A stretch of 64,000 nt of DNA, taken from JAENVU01 sp963756815 (GTDB lineage: Bacteria > Actinomycetota > Acidimicrobiia > IMCC26256 > JAENVU01). The notes under the pieces are model-generated. The model saw nothing but the letters and a program-made list of their open reading frames with translations, did not search any database and was not told the DNA's origin. The position numbers and the translations under genes are program-made. The stretch spans positions 186,001 to 250,000 of the forward strand of contig CAVWPR010000008.1 in the NCBI GenBank assembly GCA_963756815.1. Reading direction: 5' to 3'. This document shows positions 54,174 to 63,975 of this stretch, piece by piece. The number at the start of each line of letters is the position of its first letter. The first letter of the stretch is position 1.

Positions 54174-54202
54174 TGACGTCGACGTCAGGTTCGAGGAAGC
54201 TA
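54174..54202 (-). promoter_or_regulatory. -10 box and palindromic operator before the MaoC-like gene
   Basis: On the minus strand a -10 box TAGCTT (54202-54197) is followed by the perfect 14-base palindrome TGACGTCGACGTCA (54187-54174), 14 bases before the GTG at 54159. The TGACG-N4-CGTCA core matches the thiolase site at 59967. Confidence 0.6.
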
Positions 54203-54222
54203 GCGGGGTCGGGCGGCGTCGG

Positions 54223-55774
54223 TCAGGTCCCGGCGGGTGCCGCGAGCCGGTGCTTCATCACCTTGCCGGTGGCGTTGCGGGGGAGCGCGTCGGTGAAGTG
54301 CAGCTGCCGGGGCCGCTTGTAGTCGGCGAGGCGGTCGGCGCAGAAGGCCAGCAGTTCGTCGGCGTCGAGCGAGGTGCCGTCCCGCAGCACGACCCAGGCG
54401 GCGATGTCCTCGCCGAGCACCGGGTGGGGGATGCCGACCACGGCCGCCTCCTGCACGTCCGGGTGCTCGAGCAGGACGGCCTCCACGTCGGTCGGGTACA
54501 CGTTGTGGCCGCCGCGGATGATCATGTCCTTCTTGCGCCCGGCGATGTAGAGGAAGCCGTCCTCGTCGAGGTACGCGAGATCGCCGCTCCGCAGCCACCC
54601 GTCGGCGGTCCACGTGGAGGCGGTCGCGTCGGCGTCCTTGTAGTACTCGCGCTGGGCGCCCTCCATGCGGGTGAGCAGCTCGCCGACCTCGCGCGGCTCG
54701 CACTCCTCGCCGTCCTCCCGGACCACCTTCAGCTGCATCGGGCCCACCGGCTTGCCGACCGACCCGATCCGCTTGCGTGACCTCGTCCTTGGGCATCACG
54801 ATGAACGCCGGGCCCGCCTCGGTCATGCCGTAGGAGTTCGACACGGTCGCGTCGGGGAGTCGCTCCTGGAGCGTGAGCAGCGTCTGCGGCGCGAGGGGTG
54901 CGCTGCCGATCGACACCGAGCGGACGCTGGTCAGGTCGGCGGTCGCGAAGTCGGGATGGGCGACGAGCAGCTCGGCCATGGCCGGCACGAGGAACGCCAT
55001 CTGCGGTCGCTCCTCGGCCACGAGGCCGAGCCACCGCCCCGCGTCGAACCTCGGCAGGTACAGCCCGACCAGTCCCATCTTCATCGGGTTGTAGATGAAG
55101 GCGATCCCGGCGAACGTGAACATCGGCGCGCCGTGGATCCAGCCCGCGCCGGTCCAGACCGGTTCGTGGTTCGGGATCATCGCCACGTTGCGGTGGCGGA
55201 CCGCGACGCCCTTCGGCAGGCCGGTGGTGCCCGACGTGTACATGATGTCGGCGAGGTCGTCGAGCGAGCGGGGCACCTGGAGGTCGCCGCCGTCCGTGGC
55301 GAGGAACTCCTCGTAGTCGTACACCGTCGCGCCGGTCGCGCCGGTCGCGCCCGCGTCGCCGCCCGCCGTGACGAGGAACCGGATCGACGGGACCGCGTCG
55401 CCCACCGTGACCGCGGTGTCGAGGAGCGCGCCGCACGTGATCACGGCCGACGCCTCGGCATGCCCGAGGATCGTGGTGAGCTCCGGGACCGACAGGCGCG
55501 TGTTCGTCGGGACCACGACGGCACCGGCCTTGTGCACCGCCGCGTACGCCACGATCCAACGGAGCGCCTCGTCGCCCGGCAGGTAGATCGACACGCGTTC
55601 GCCGGGCCGGATCCCGGCGTCGACGAGCGCCCGTGCCAGCCGATTCGACTGCACGTCCCACTCCGTGAAGGTGATGCTCGTGCCGGCGTCCAGGTCCCGG
55701 TACGCGACGGCGTCGCCGTCGCGTCGCGCCATGAAGCGCAACTGGTCGACCTGGAGGTCTCCCCACTCCGGCAT
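54223..55774 (-). CDS. AMP-forming acyl-CoA synthetase, frameshifted
   Basis: A long-chain-type acyl-CoA ligase of about 517 residues. The ATP loop reads YTSGTTGLPKGVAVRH, followed by VSNSYGMTEAGPAF, then after an indel near 54770 the block RSGDLAYLDEDGFLYIAGR, KKDMIIRGGHNVYPTDVEA and the catalytic Lys in LPRNATGKVMKHRL. The N-terminus MPEWGDLQVDQLRFMARRDG is typical of class I acyl-CoA synthetases. A run GATGATGAT-like of GA-T-G residues (DAGATGATGATVYDY) is a small local repeat. It presumably activates the substrate for the neighbouring MaoC-like step. Confidence 0.85.
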
Positions 55775-55871
55775 CGGTCCCCCTCGAACGTGTGCGAACG
55801 GCTGCGGACGCTATCCGTGTGCGGTCGCCCCGGGGTGCGTGCGGCAGTGATGCGTCTGGCAGAGTTGGGCG

Positions 55872-57413
55872 ATGCGGGTCACGTTCCTCGGTCACGTGGG
55901 GATGTTCGTCGAGACCGAGGGCGGGTCGGTGCTGTGCGACCCGTGGTTCAACCCCGCGTACTTCGGCTCGTGGTTCCCGTTCCCGCGCAACGACACGCTC
56001 GACGTCTCGCGCTTCGTCGCCCCCGACTACCTCTACATCTCCCACCTGCACCACGACCACTACGACCCGGAGTGGCTGCGGACCCACGTCGACAAGCGGA
56101 CGAAGGTCCTGCTGCCCGCGTTCCGGCTCACGCACCTCGAGGACGAGCTGCGGGGACTGGGGTTCACGGAGTTCGTGGCCACCGACCATGCCGAGCCGGT
56201 GTCGCTCCCGGGCGGCCTGCAGGTGGTGATCCTGGCGTTCACCGCGCCGGCCGACGGTCCGGCGGGCGACTCCGCGCTGATCCTGCGCGACGGCACCGCC
56301 GCCGTCCTGAACCAGAACGACGCCCGGCCACGGGATCTGGTGGAGCTCGAGTCCTTCGGGCCGTACGACGCGCACTTCACGCAGTTCTCCGGCGCGATCT
56401 GGTATCCGATGGTCTACGACTTCCCGCCCGAGGAGATGGCCGCGCTCGGCATCCGCAAGCGGGCCGACCAGATGGAGCGCGCCATCCACTACCTCGCCGA
56501 CGTCGACGCGCCGGTGCGGTTCCCGGTGGCGGGGCCGCCGTGCTTCCTCGACGACGCGCTCTTCGGGTTCAACGACCTCGACGACGACCCGACCAACATC
56601 TTCCCCAACCAGCCCACGTTCCTCGCCGAGATGGAACGGCACGGGCTGACCGGAGGCGAGCTCCTCGTGCCGGGCACCGTCGCCACGATCACCCGCGCCG
56701 GCTGCACCGTCGAGCAGCCGGCCGGTGAGCTCGCGCCCGAGGCGATCTTCGGTGACGAGCGCGCGTACCTCGAGCGGTACCGCGCCGACTGGGCCGACTG
56801 GCTGGAGCGCGAGAAGGCGTCGTGGCCGCGCGGTCGCTACGACCTGGTCGCCGAGCTCCGGAACTGGTTCGAGCCGCTCCTCGATCTCGCGCCGTACACG
56901 CGCAACGGCGTCGGTGGCAACGTGCTGCTGCACGTCGGCGACGTCGGGCTGCTCATCGACTTCCCGGCCGGTGCCGTGCGGGAGTGGGCGGGCGAGCCGG
57001 TGATCCACCGGATCGACGTCGACCGCGCGCTCGTCGAATCACTCGTCGAACGGCACGTGGAGGACTGGGTCAACGAGCTGTTCCTCTCCTGCCGGTTCCG
57101 CGCGCACCGCGACGGCCCCTACAACGAGTACGTGTACACGTTCTTCAAGTGCCTGTCGGTCGAGCGCATGGCGTACTGCGAGGGCTACTACGCGAGCCTG
57201 GCCGAGCCGGTCGACGAGATGTTCCGGTGCGGCGACTACCTGGTGCAGAAGCGGTGCCCGCACCTGCGGGCCGATCTCGAGCGCTTCGGCACCGTCACCG
57301 ACGGCATCCTCGAGTGCAAGGTCCACCACTGGCGGTTCGAGCTCGCCACCGGCCGGTGCCTCACCTCCGACGACGAGGAGCACCACCTGCGCACCGAGCG
57401 CGTCGTCGACTGA
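55872..57413 (+). CDS. metallo-beta-lactamase-fold protein with C-terminal Rieske [2Fe-2S] domain
   Basis: An intact 513-residue fusion. The N-terminal half is an UlaG-like MBL domain (RVTFLGHVGMFVETEGGSVL, the metal motif YISHLHHDHYD and a later NQNDARPRD block). Residues from about 455 on form a Rieske site with C-P-H in VQKRCPHLRADL and C-x-x-H in LECKVHHWRFEL. The middle (about 330-440) is unfamiliar, rich in aromatic residues. The domain content recalls CMP-N-acetylneuraminate hydroxylase, which has its Rieske part at the N-terminus, so the order here is reversed. An oxygenase or electron-transfer role is likely, but the substrate is unknown. CAGAGT six bases before the ATG is a possible -10 box. 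Confidence 0.83.
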   Translation: MRVTFLGHVGMFVETEGGSVLCDPWFNPAYFGSWFPFPRNDTLDVSRFVAPDYLYISHLHHDHYDPEWLRTHVDKRTKVLLPAFRLTHLEDELRGLGFTEFVATDHAEPVSLPGGLQVVILAFTAPADGPAGDSALILRDGTAAVLNQNDARPRDLVELESFGPYDAHFTQFSGAIWYPMVYDFPPEEMAALGIRKRADQMERAIHYLADVDAPVRFPVAGPPCFLDDALFGFNDLDDDPTNIFPNQPTFLAEMERHGLTGGELLVPGTVATITRAGCTVEQPAGELAPEAIFGDERAYLERYRADWADWLEREKASWPRGRYDLVAELRNWFEPLLDLAPYTRNGVGGNVLLHVGDVGLLIDFPAGAVREWAGEPVIHRIDVDRALVESLVERHVEDWVNELFLSCRFRAHRDGPYNEYVYTFFKCLSVERMAYCEGYYASLAEPVDEMFRCGDYLVQKRCPHLRADLERFGTVTDGILECKVHHWRFELATGRCLTSDDEEHHLRTERVVD

Positions 57414-57425
57414 CGTGGTCCTTCC

Positions 57426-58085
57426 ATGTTGATCGACCTGCACGCGCACACCGCGCCCCGCTCCAACTGCTCGCGGACGACGCTCGAGGAGCTCGTGGCG
57501 ACCGCGCGGGCGCGCGGCCTCGACGCGCTGTGCATCACCGAGCACGACGTGCGCTGGCCCGACCACGAGCTCGCCGACGCCTCGCGCCTGCTCGGCTTCC
57601 CGCTGATCCCCGGGGTGGAGCTCACCACCGACGTCGGCCACGTCCTCGCGTTCGGACCGCTGCGCAAGCCGCTCTGGATGGGCTACTCCCTGGCCGAGCT
57701 GGTGGACGAGTGCGCACAGTCCGACACCGCGCTCGTGCTCCCGCACCCGCTCCGCCGGTACGCGGGGGAGCGGGCGGTCAAGGGCGGTCGGGTCCCGCCG
57801 ACGCCCGAGGAGATCGTGACCATGCCCCAGTGGGAGATGGTGCACGCGATCGAGGCCGCGAGCACGCAGACGACGGTCCTGGAGCACACCCTGACCGCGG
57901 CCGCGCTCGCGGTGACACCGCGGCCCTCGGTCGGGGCCAGTGACGCCCACGGCCCGGGTCTGGCCGGGACCTACGCCACCGAGATCGATCGTGTGGTGCG
58001 CACCGCGGAGGAGCTCGCGGCCGAGATCCGGGCCGGCCACGTGCGCCCGGGCCGCCCGTCGTCCGAGCCCACCGCGCCCGCCTGA
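57426..58085 (+). CDS. PHP-domain metal-dependent phosphoesterase
   Basis: A 219-residue polymerase-and-histidinol-phosphatase (PHP) domain protein. Metal ligands appear in LIDLHAHTAPRSNC, CITEHD, GVEL and the closing SVGASDAHG. Relatives include TrpH/YciV-type 5'-3' exonucleases, nucleoside 3',5'-bisphosphate phosphatases and histidinol phosphatases. It follows the MBL-Rieske gene by 12 bases and may be part of the same transcript. Confidence 0.85.
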   Translation: MLIDLHAHTAPRSNCSRTTLEELVATARARGLDALCITEHDVRWPDHELADASRLLGFPLIPGVELTTDVGHVLAFGPLRKPLWMGYSLAELVDECAQSDTALVLPHPLRRYAGERAVKGGRVPPTPEEIVTMPQWEMVHAIEAASTQTTVLEHTLTAAALAVTPRPSVGASDAHGPGLAGTYATEIDRVVRTAEELAAEIRAGHVRPGRPSSEPTAPA

Positions 58086-58142
58086 GGGTCGGTCCACCGG
58101 TCGGGCGCGAACCCGATTCCCGCCGGAGGGCAAGAGTGGTGT

Positions 58143-58715
58143 GTGGGGCACGACGGTGAGCTGATCCGGGAGTCCTTGGGGCGTCCCGACCTCTTCGCCG
58201 AGATCTTCGCCGCGCACTACCCGGCGGTCGACGGCTACTGCGTCCGGCGGATCGGCGGCGACGGGCACGACGTGAGCTCGGCCACCTTCACCGAGGCATT
58301 CCGGGTGCGCGACCGCTTCGACGCGGACCGGCCGGACGCGCGCCCGTGGCTCTACGGCATCGCGTCGAACCTGCTCCGCCACCATCGCCGTCGGGAGCGC
58401 AGCCGCTGGCGCGCGTACGCGCGGAGCGAACCCGCACTGCCCACGACCTTCGACGCCGACGCACGCGTCGACGCGGAACGGCTGGGAGCGCGCCTCGGGC
58501 ACGCGTTGGGCGCCACGCCGGTCCGCGATCGCGACGCGCTGCTGCTCTACGCCTGGGCCGACCTGACCTACGAGCAGATCGCCGAGGCGCTGGCGATCCC
58601 GATCGGCACGGTCCGGTCGCGCATTGCCCGGGCGCGCGCCCGCCTGCGGACCGCGCTCGCCGACGTGGTCACCGACGACGACGCCGGAGCTGTCCGGCGT
58701 CCCGGAACGAGGTGA
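58143..58715 (+). CDS. ECF-type RNA polymerase sigma factor
   Basis: A 190-residue sigma-70 family factor with region 2 (PDLFAEIFAAHYPAVDGYCV, DARPWLYGIASNLLRHHRRR) and region 4 (LLLYAWADLTYEQIAEALAI, IGTVRSRIARARARLR). ECF factors redirect RNA polymerase in response to envelope signals and are usually held by an anti-sigma protein encoded next to them. A GGAGGG sequence precedes the GTG. The gene is followed six bases later by a membrane protein whose short cytoplasmic head is in the right place to be the anti-sigma part. Confidence 0.88.
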   Translation: MGHDGELIRESLGRPDLFAEIFAAHYPAVDGYCVRRIGGDGHDVSSATFTEAFRVRDRFDADRPDARPWLYGIASNLLRHHRRRERSRWRAYARSEPALPTTFDADARVDAERLGARLGHALGATPVRDRDALLLYAWADLTYEQIAEALAIPIGTVRSRIARARARLRTALADVVTDDDAGAVRRPGTR

Positions 58716-58721
58716 GGACGC

Positions 58722-59926
58722 ATGAACGAGCTCGACGTGCTCCGCCGCTGGTCGCCCCGCGATCTCGACGTCCACGCGTTCGACCACGAAGCCGTCGGCG
58801 CGCGACGCGCTGCGGCGCGCGGTCGAGGGCGGCGTCACGACGGTACGTCCCGCCCGTCGCCGTCTCGCCGGCCGGGCGCTCGTGGCGACCGCGGTGACGC
58901 TCGCGCTCGTGGTCGGGCGCCGTCGTGGTGGCGACGCGGCGGCTCGACGATCGCATCGACCACGTGCGGAGGGTGCACGTCGGCGGCCTGCAGCGCGACG
59001 GCGCGACGGGGCTGCCGACCACCGTCCTCGTCGTGGGGACCGACAGCCGGGCGTTCGTGCAGGACCAGGCCGCAGGCCGACGCGTTCGGGACCGCCGGCG
59101 CAGCAGGGCGGTCAGCGCTCCGACACGATGATCCTGGTCCGCATCGACCGCAACGGCGCGGACGCGGTCTGGCTGCCGCGCGACCTCGTGGTGGACGACG
59201 GCTCGGGCGGCTCGCGCCGGCTGAACGGGTACCTGGACGACGGTCCGGAGGCGCTGATCGACGCGGTGCGCCGGGTCACGGGTGCGCCGATCGATCACTA
59301 CGTGCAGGTCGACTTCGCCGGCTTCATTCGCATCGTCGACACGGTGGGGGGTACCCGACTCTGGGTGCCACGCCCGGTCCGCGACCTGTACAGCGGCCTC
59401 GACCTCGCCGGCACGGGCTGCACGACCTTCGACGGGGACGCCGCACTCGCGTGGGTACGCAGCCGGCACCTCGAGGAGCGCGACGGCGACACGTGGGTGG
59501 ACATCAGCCCGCACGCGGATCTCGATCGCATCGCGCGCCAGCAGGAGATGCTGCTCGCGATCGCGACGCGCGTCCGCGCTCGTCTCGGCGACCCGGCGAC
59601 GGCGGACCGGGTGGCCGAGCGGGTGCTGGCGAGCCTCACCGTCGACGCGGGGATGTCGCGCGACGACGTGAAGCTGCTCGCGGACCGGCTGCTCGATCCG
59701 GGTCGACTCCGGACCGCGACCGCGCCGAACCTGGCCGGACCCGGACCAGGCCGGCCGGCTGCAGCTCGTCGGACGGCCCTCAGGGAGCGACTTCGTGTCC
59801 TGGGCGGTCGGCACCACCACCGGCACCACCGCCGGCACCACCGCCGGCGACGCCCCGGCGGCGTCGGGCCCCGCGTCGACCGGCACGGATCCCGGTGCGC
59901 CGCCGAGCCTGGGCCAGGCCTGCTGA
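58722..59926 (+). CDS. LytR-CpsA-Psr (LCP) domain protein with anti-sigma-like head, frameshifted
   Basis: After correction of at least three single-base insertions (near 58798, 58918 and 59070) and one near 59740, the protein has a cytoplasmic head of about 45 residues (MNELDVLRRWSPRDLDVH, then ARDALRRAVEGG), one membrane helix (ALVATAVTLALVVG continued by AVVVATRRL) and an extracellular LCP domain (VLVVGTDSRAF, QRSDTMILVRID, LPRDLVV, RLNGYLDDGPEALIDAV, WVRSRHLEERDGDTW). LCP enzymes attach glycopolymers to peptidoglycan. The C-terminus has a Gly/Thr-rich repeat and ends in LGQAC. Its head and its position behind an ECF sigma gene suggest it doubles as the anti-sigma factor. Confidence 0.78.
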
Positions 59927-59966
59927 CGCGAGCCGGAGGCGACGCGCCGGGTGGTGCGGCCACCGA

Positions 59967-59992
59967 CCTGACGTCGGCGTCAGGGATACGAT
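59967..59992 (+). promoter_or_regulatory. operator and -10 box of the thiolase gene
   Basis: CCTGACG-TCGG-CGTCAGG (59967-59984) is a perfect seven-base inverted repeat directly upstream of a TACGAT -10 box (59987-59992). A leader of about 35 bases with CCGGAGGA follows before the ATG at 60032. A bound repressor would cover the -35/-10 spacer. Confidence 0.62.
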
Positions 59993-60031
59993 CCCGGGCC
60001 TCGCCGCTCCCGACTCCGGAGGACGCCCGCA

Positions 60032-61211
60032 ATGGGTGACGCCGTCATCGTCTCGACCGCCCGCACCGCCATCGGCACCGCCCGGAAGGGCACGCTGCTC
60101 GATGTCTCGGCCTTCGACCTCGCCAAGTACGCGGCGGGTGAGGCGCTCGACCGGTCCGGCGTCGACAAGGACGCGGTCGACGACCTCCAGATGGGCGAGG
60201 TGCTCCAGGGCGGCGGCGACATCGCGCGCTACGCGGCGATCGAGCTCGGCCTCGAGTCGGTCCCGGGCGTCGCGCTGAATCGTCACTGCGCGTCGGGGAT
60301 GGCCGCGGTGCAGGGCGCGGCCGCGAGCATCCGGGCCGGCATGGACCGCGTCGTGATCGCGGGTGGCGCGGAGAGCATCTCGAGCTCACCGTCGGCCATG
60401 AAGCGGGTGCTCGGCACCGACGAGATGGCGCCGTGGATGTCGCCCAGTCACCCCGAGTCGCCGAGCGCGCCGGCCTTCGACATGTCGATCACCGTGGGAT
60501 GGAACTCCGCGCAGAAGGCGAACGTGACGCGCGAGGAGATGGACCACTGGGCGTGGCAGTCGCACGTGCGGGCCGTCGACGCGATCGACAGCGGCAAGTT
60601 CGAGGAGGAGATCTTCCCGATCGAGGTGAAGCGCCGTGACGGCGAGACGGTCACCTTCGCCACCGACGAGCACCCGCGGCGGGGGAGCACGATGGAGAAG
60701 CTCGCCGCGCTGTCGCCGCTGCACCCGGAGATCGAGGGCTTCAGCATCACGGCCGGGAACTCGTCCGGACTCAACGACGGCGCGGCCGCGATGGTGATCG
60801 TCGACTCGGACTTCGCCAAGGCGCACGGTCTGGCACCGATGGCGGTCATCACGTCGTGGGCGTCGGCCGGGCTCCCGCCGCAGGACACGGGCCTCGGCCC
60901 CACCTACGCGATCCCGAAGGCGCTCGACCGCGCCGGGATGGTCGTCGGCGACGTCGACGTGTTCGAGATCAACGAGGCGTTCGCGTCCATGTGCGTCGCC
61001 AGCACGCGCATCCTGGGCATCGACCACGACGATCACGAACGTCAACGGGAGCGGCTGCAGCCTCGGTCACCCGGTCGCGTGCACCGGCGCCCGGATGATC
61101 GTGACGCTCGTGAGCGAGCTGCGTCGGCGCGGTGGGGGCGTCGGCGTGTCGAGCATGTGCGCCGGTGGCGGGATGGGCTCGGCGACGGTCGTCGAGGTGA
61201 TGGCGCCGTAG
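60032..61211 (+). CDS. thiolase (acetyl-CoA C-acyltransferase), single frameshift
   Basis: A classical degradative/biosynthetic thiolase of about 392 residues. The acyl-accepting Cys is in LNRHCASGMAAVQGA, the VFEINEAFASM block follows, and after an extra G at 61031 (GAC-G-ATC) the frame continues NVNGSGCSLGHPVACTGARM with the catalytic His and ends in SSMCAGGGMGSATVVEV with the second Cys. It cleaves 3-ketoacyl-CoA, or condenses acetyl-CoA. The TGACG/CGTCA operator in front links it to other catabolic genes in the window. Confidence 0.9.
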
Positions 61212-61226
61212 CGCGTCCCCGCCCGC

Positions 61227-61769
61227 TCAGCAGCCGAGCCGGAGCTCGGCCGGCACCGGCGCCGGCGCGTCGCAGCCCGTCGTGCCGGGACCGTACGAGT
61301 GGACCGTCCACAAGGAGCCGATGCGCTCGGCCACGACGGTGAGCTGCGGCACGGTCTGGCCCGGCTTGGGGGTCAGGACCACGGCGGCCCAGATGAGTGA
61401 GGACGGCGCGATCCGGCAGTCACCGACGGTGTAGCTGTCGGCGGGGATCGGCAGATCCCCGCCCTGCACGAGCGCGGTGAGCGCCGCCGCCTGCGTGGCA
61501 CAGGGCAGGGGGGCGGCGGGCGTGGCCGGTGGCGGCGAAGAGGGTGTCGACGTCTCCGAAGGTGCCGTCGTGCTGCTGGTGCTGCTCGTGGTGGCGGCTC
61601 GGGTCGAGGACGTCGTGGTGGACCGGTGGGGCTTTCGGCGCGACGTCGTCGTGGTGTCGCGCGAGGAACGGCCCGATCCGCCGCTGTCGCAGGCGGCGAG
61701 CGCGATGAGGAGGCCGACGCACACGAGCACCGAGCCGGCGCGACGGAGCACGCGGGGGAGCAGCGACAT
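61227..61769 (-). CDS. Ser/Thr-rich lipoprotein of unknown function
   Basis: A 180-residue exported lipoprotein with signal helix SVLVCVGLLIALAACDSGG and a good lipobox (L-A-A-C at about residue 27). A low-complexity Thr/Ser/Pro linker of about 50 residues follows, then a small domain with four Cys (LPCATQAAAL, VGDCRIAPSS, TGCDAP and the terminal LGC) that probably forms disulphides outside the cell. The function is unknown. The ATG at 61769 is chosen over one six codons upstream because the basic-plus-hydrophobic signal begins there. Confidence 0.75.
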   Translation of the reverse strand: MSLLPRVLRRAGSVLVCVGLLIALAACDSGGSGRSSRDTTTTSRRKPHRSTTTSSTRAATTSSTSSTTAPSETSTPSSPPPATPAAPLPCATQAAALTALVQGGDLPIPADSYTVGDCRIAPSSLIWAAVVLTPKPGQTVPQLTVVAERIGSLWTVHSYGPGTTGCDAPAPVPAELRLGC

Positions 61770-61839
61770 CGCACCAGCTTGGCGCACACGGGTGCGCGGA
61801 TCGGGTCATGGCGCGATCGCGCCCGGATAGCGTGCCGCC

Positions 61840-62630
61840 ATCGATCCCGACCTCGCCCTCGCCCTCGAGCTCGCCGACGCAGCCGACGCGCTGACCATGT
61901 CGCGCTTCCGCGCGAACGACCTGCAGGTCAGCCGCAAGCCGGACACCACCCACGTGACCGAGGCGGACCACGCGACCGAGACGCTGATCCGCACCGCGCT
62001 GCGCTCGGCGCGTCCGGACGACGCGGTGCTCGGCGAGGAGTACGGCAGCGAGGGCTCGTCGCGACGGCGGTGGATCGTGGATCCGATCGACGGCACCGCG
62101 AACTACGTCCGCGGCGTGCCGATCTGGGCCACGTTGATCGCGCTCGAGGAGGACGGCGAGCTCCGCGTCGGGGTGGTCTCCGCACCCGCGCTGCACACCC
62201 GTTGGCACGCGGCGCGCGGCGAGGGCGCGTTCTCGGCGCGCGACGCCTGGCGGTGTCGCACGTCGCCGACCTCGCCGACGCCCAGCTCTGCTATTCCGAC
62301 ATCGCGTCGTGGACGACGTTCCGGACCACCGCCCAGCCGATGATCGACCTCCTGCACCACGTGTGGCGGGCGCGGGGCGTGGGCGACTTCCTCCAGCACA
62401 TGCTCGTGGCCGAGGGCGCGGCCGACGCCGCGGTGGAGCCGGTGGTGAACCTCTGGGATCTCGCACCGATCCTCGTGATCGTCGAGGAGGCGGGCGGCCG
62501 GTTCACCAACCTGGAGGGCGAGCGCACCGCCGACGGCGGCAGTGCCGTCAGCACGAACGGGCTCCTGCACGACGCCGTGCTCGCGGCACTCGCGGATGCA
62601 GGACCCGCGCCGGACGAGGACGTTGCGTGA
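61840..62630 (+). CDS. inositol-monophosphatase-family phosphatase (HisN-like), frameshifted, unusual start
   Basis: A Mg-dependent phosphatase with VLGEEYGSEG, the metal motif WIVDPIDGTANYVRGVP and the C-terminal NLWDLAPILVIVEEAGGRF. Similar actinobacterial proteins are histidinol-phosphatases or inositol/AMP phosphatases. One frame change near 62245 joins the halves. Homologous-looking N-terminal sequence (DPDLALALELADAADALT) extends upstream of the first ATG (61897) to an ATC at 61840 lying six bases after TAGCGT. The start is therefore either ATC, or an ATG/GTG obscured by a sequence error. Its stop overlaps the kinase start (GTGA). Confidence 0.78.
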
Positions 62631-63975
62631 GCGGTCCGCTCGCCGTCGGCATCGACATCGGGACCTCGTCGGTCAAGGCACTCGCTGTGGACGAGGACGG
62701 TCTCGTCGTGTCGAGCTCGCGGATCCCCCACGAGATCCGCATCCCCGCGGCCGACCGCTTCGAGCACGACGCGACGGTCGCCTGGCGCGACGGTCCGCGC
62801 GCCGCGCTCGACGGGTTGAGCGCTCGACGCGCCGCCGGCGGGCGTGAGCGTGTGCGCGATGGTGCCGAGCCTGGCGGCGGTCGATGCCGAGGGGACGCCG
62901 TTGACCCCTGGGCTGCTCTACGGCGACGCACGCGGTCAGGGCGAGGCGAGCACGGGGAATCCCGCCGAGACCGGCGAGCTCGTGAGCTTCCTCCGCTGGG
63001 CGCGCGAGGCCGCGCCCGCCGCCGCCGGGTTCTGGCCCGCGACCGCGATGGCGAACCACGCGCTCGGCGGCGAGGCGGTGCTCGACACCACGACGGCGAG
63101 CGTGGCGTACCCGCTGTTCGACTGGACCGCGTGGGACCCCGAGGTCGCGGCGGGCGTCGGCGTCGACGTGGCCCAACTGCCCCGACTCGTGCCCACCGGG
63201 TGGGCCGCCGGACACGTGGGCGGGCCGGACGGGCCGGTCCTCGCGCCGGGGTGCATCGACGTCCTGACCGATCAGATCGTCGCGGGCGCGGACACGGTCG
63301 GCGACGTGCTCGTCCTCATGGGCACCACCCTCATCGTGAACACCGTGACGTCGCGTCACGACGCGGTCGCGGGCTACTGGGTCATGCCGCACACCGAGCC
63401 GGAGTGCTTCCTCGCCGGCGGCCCGAGCAACGCCGGCGGCCTGTTCATCAACTGGGCGCTCCGCACCCTCGGCGCCGAGGACCCCGCGGGCGCGACCCGA
63501 CCCGACCACGTCCCCGTGTGGGCGCCGTACCCGCGCGGTGAGCGGGTCCCGTTGCACGACGCGCACCGACGTGGTGCGCTCGTCGACCTCGATCTCACCC
63601 ACGACGCCGCGTCGGTGCGGCGCTCGATCTTCGAGTCGTCGGGCTTCGTGACCCGCCGCATGATCGAGGCGGTGGCGGCCGGCCACGGTGTCACCCCGCG
63701 CCGGATCGTCGCCACGGGCGGCGGGACGCGGGTGGACGAGTGGGTGCAGGCCCTCGCCGACTGCACCGGGCTGCCGGTGCAGTGCACCGCGGTCCCCGAG
63801 GGCGCCGCGCTCGGGAGCGCGTACCTCGCCCGCATGGCGGCCGGGCCTGGAGCCCGGGGCGATGATGACCGACGCCCGGCGCTGGGCCCGGCCCGGGCGG
63901 ACCGTCGAGCCCGATCCCGGGTGGCTCGAGGCCACGCGATCCCGCTACGAGCGGTTCCTCGTCGTCGCGTCCTGA
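62627..63975 (+). CDS. FGGY-family carbohydrate kinase, frameshifted
   Basis: A sugar kinase of the xylulokinase/FGGY superfamily with the actin-like phosphate-1 loop VGIDIGTSSVKALAVDEDG at the N-terminus and the adenosine-binding VATGGGTRVDEWVQALADC near the C-terminus, followed by PEGAALGSAYLARMAAG. Frame changes near 62830 and near 63845 must be corrected; the length is then about 449 residues, somewhat shorter than the usual 480-520. The start GTG overlaps the phosphatase stop, so the phosphatase and kinase are translationally coupled and probably share a sugar or polyol pathway. Only 25 bases of non-coding DNA remain before the window ends. Confidence 0.83.
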
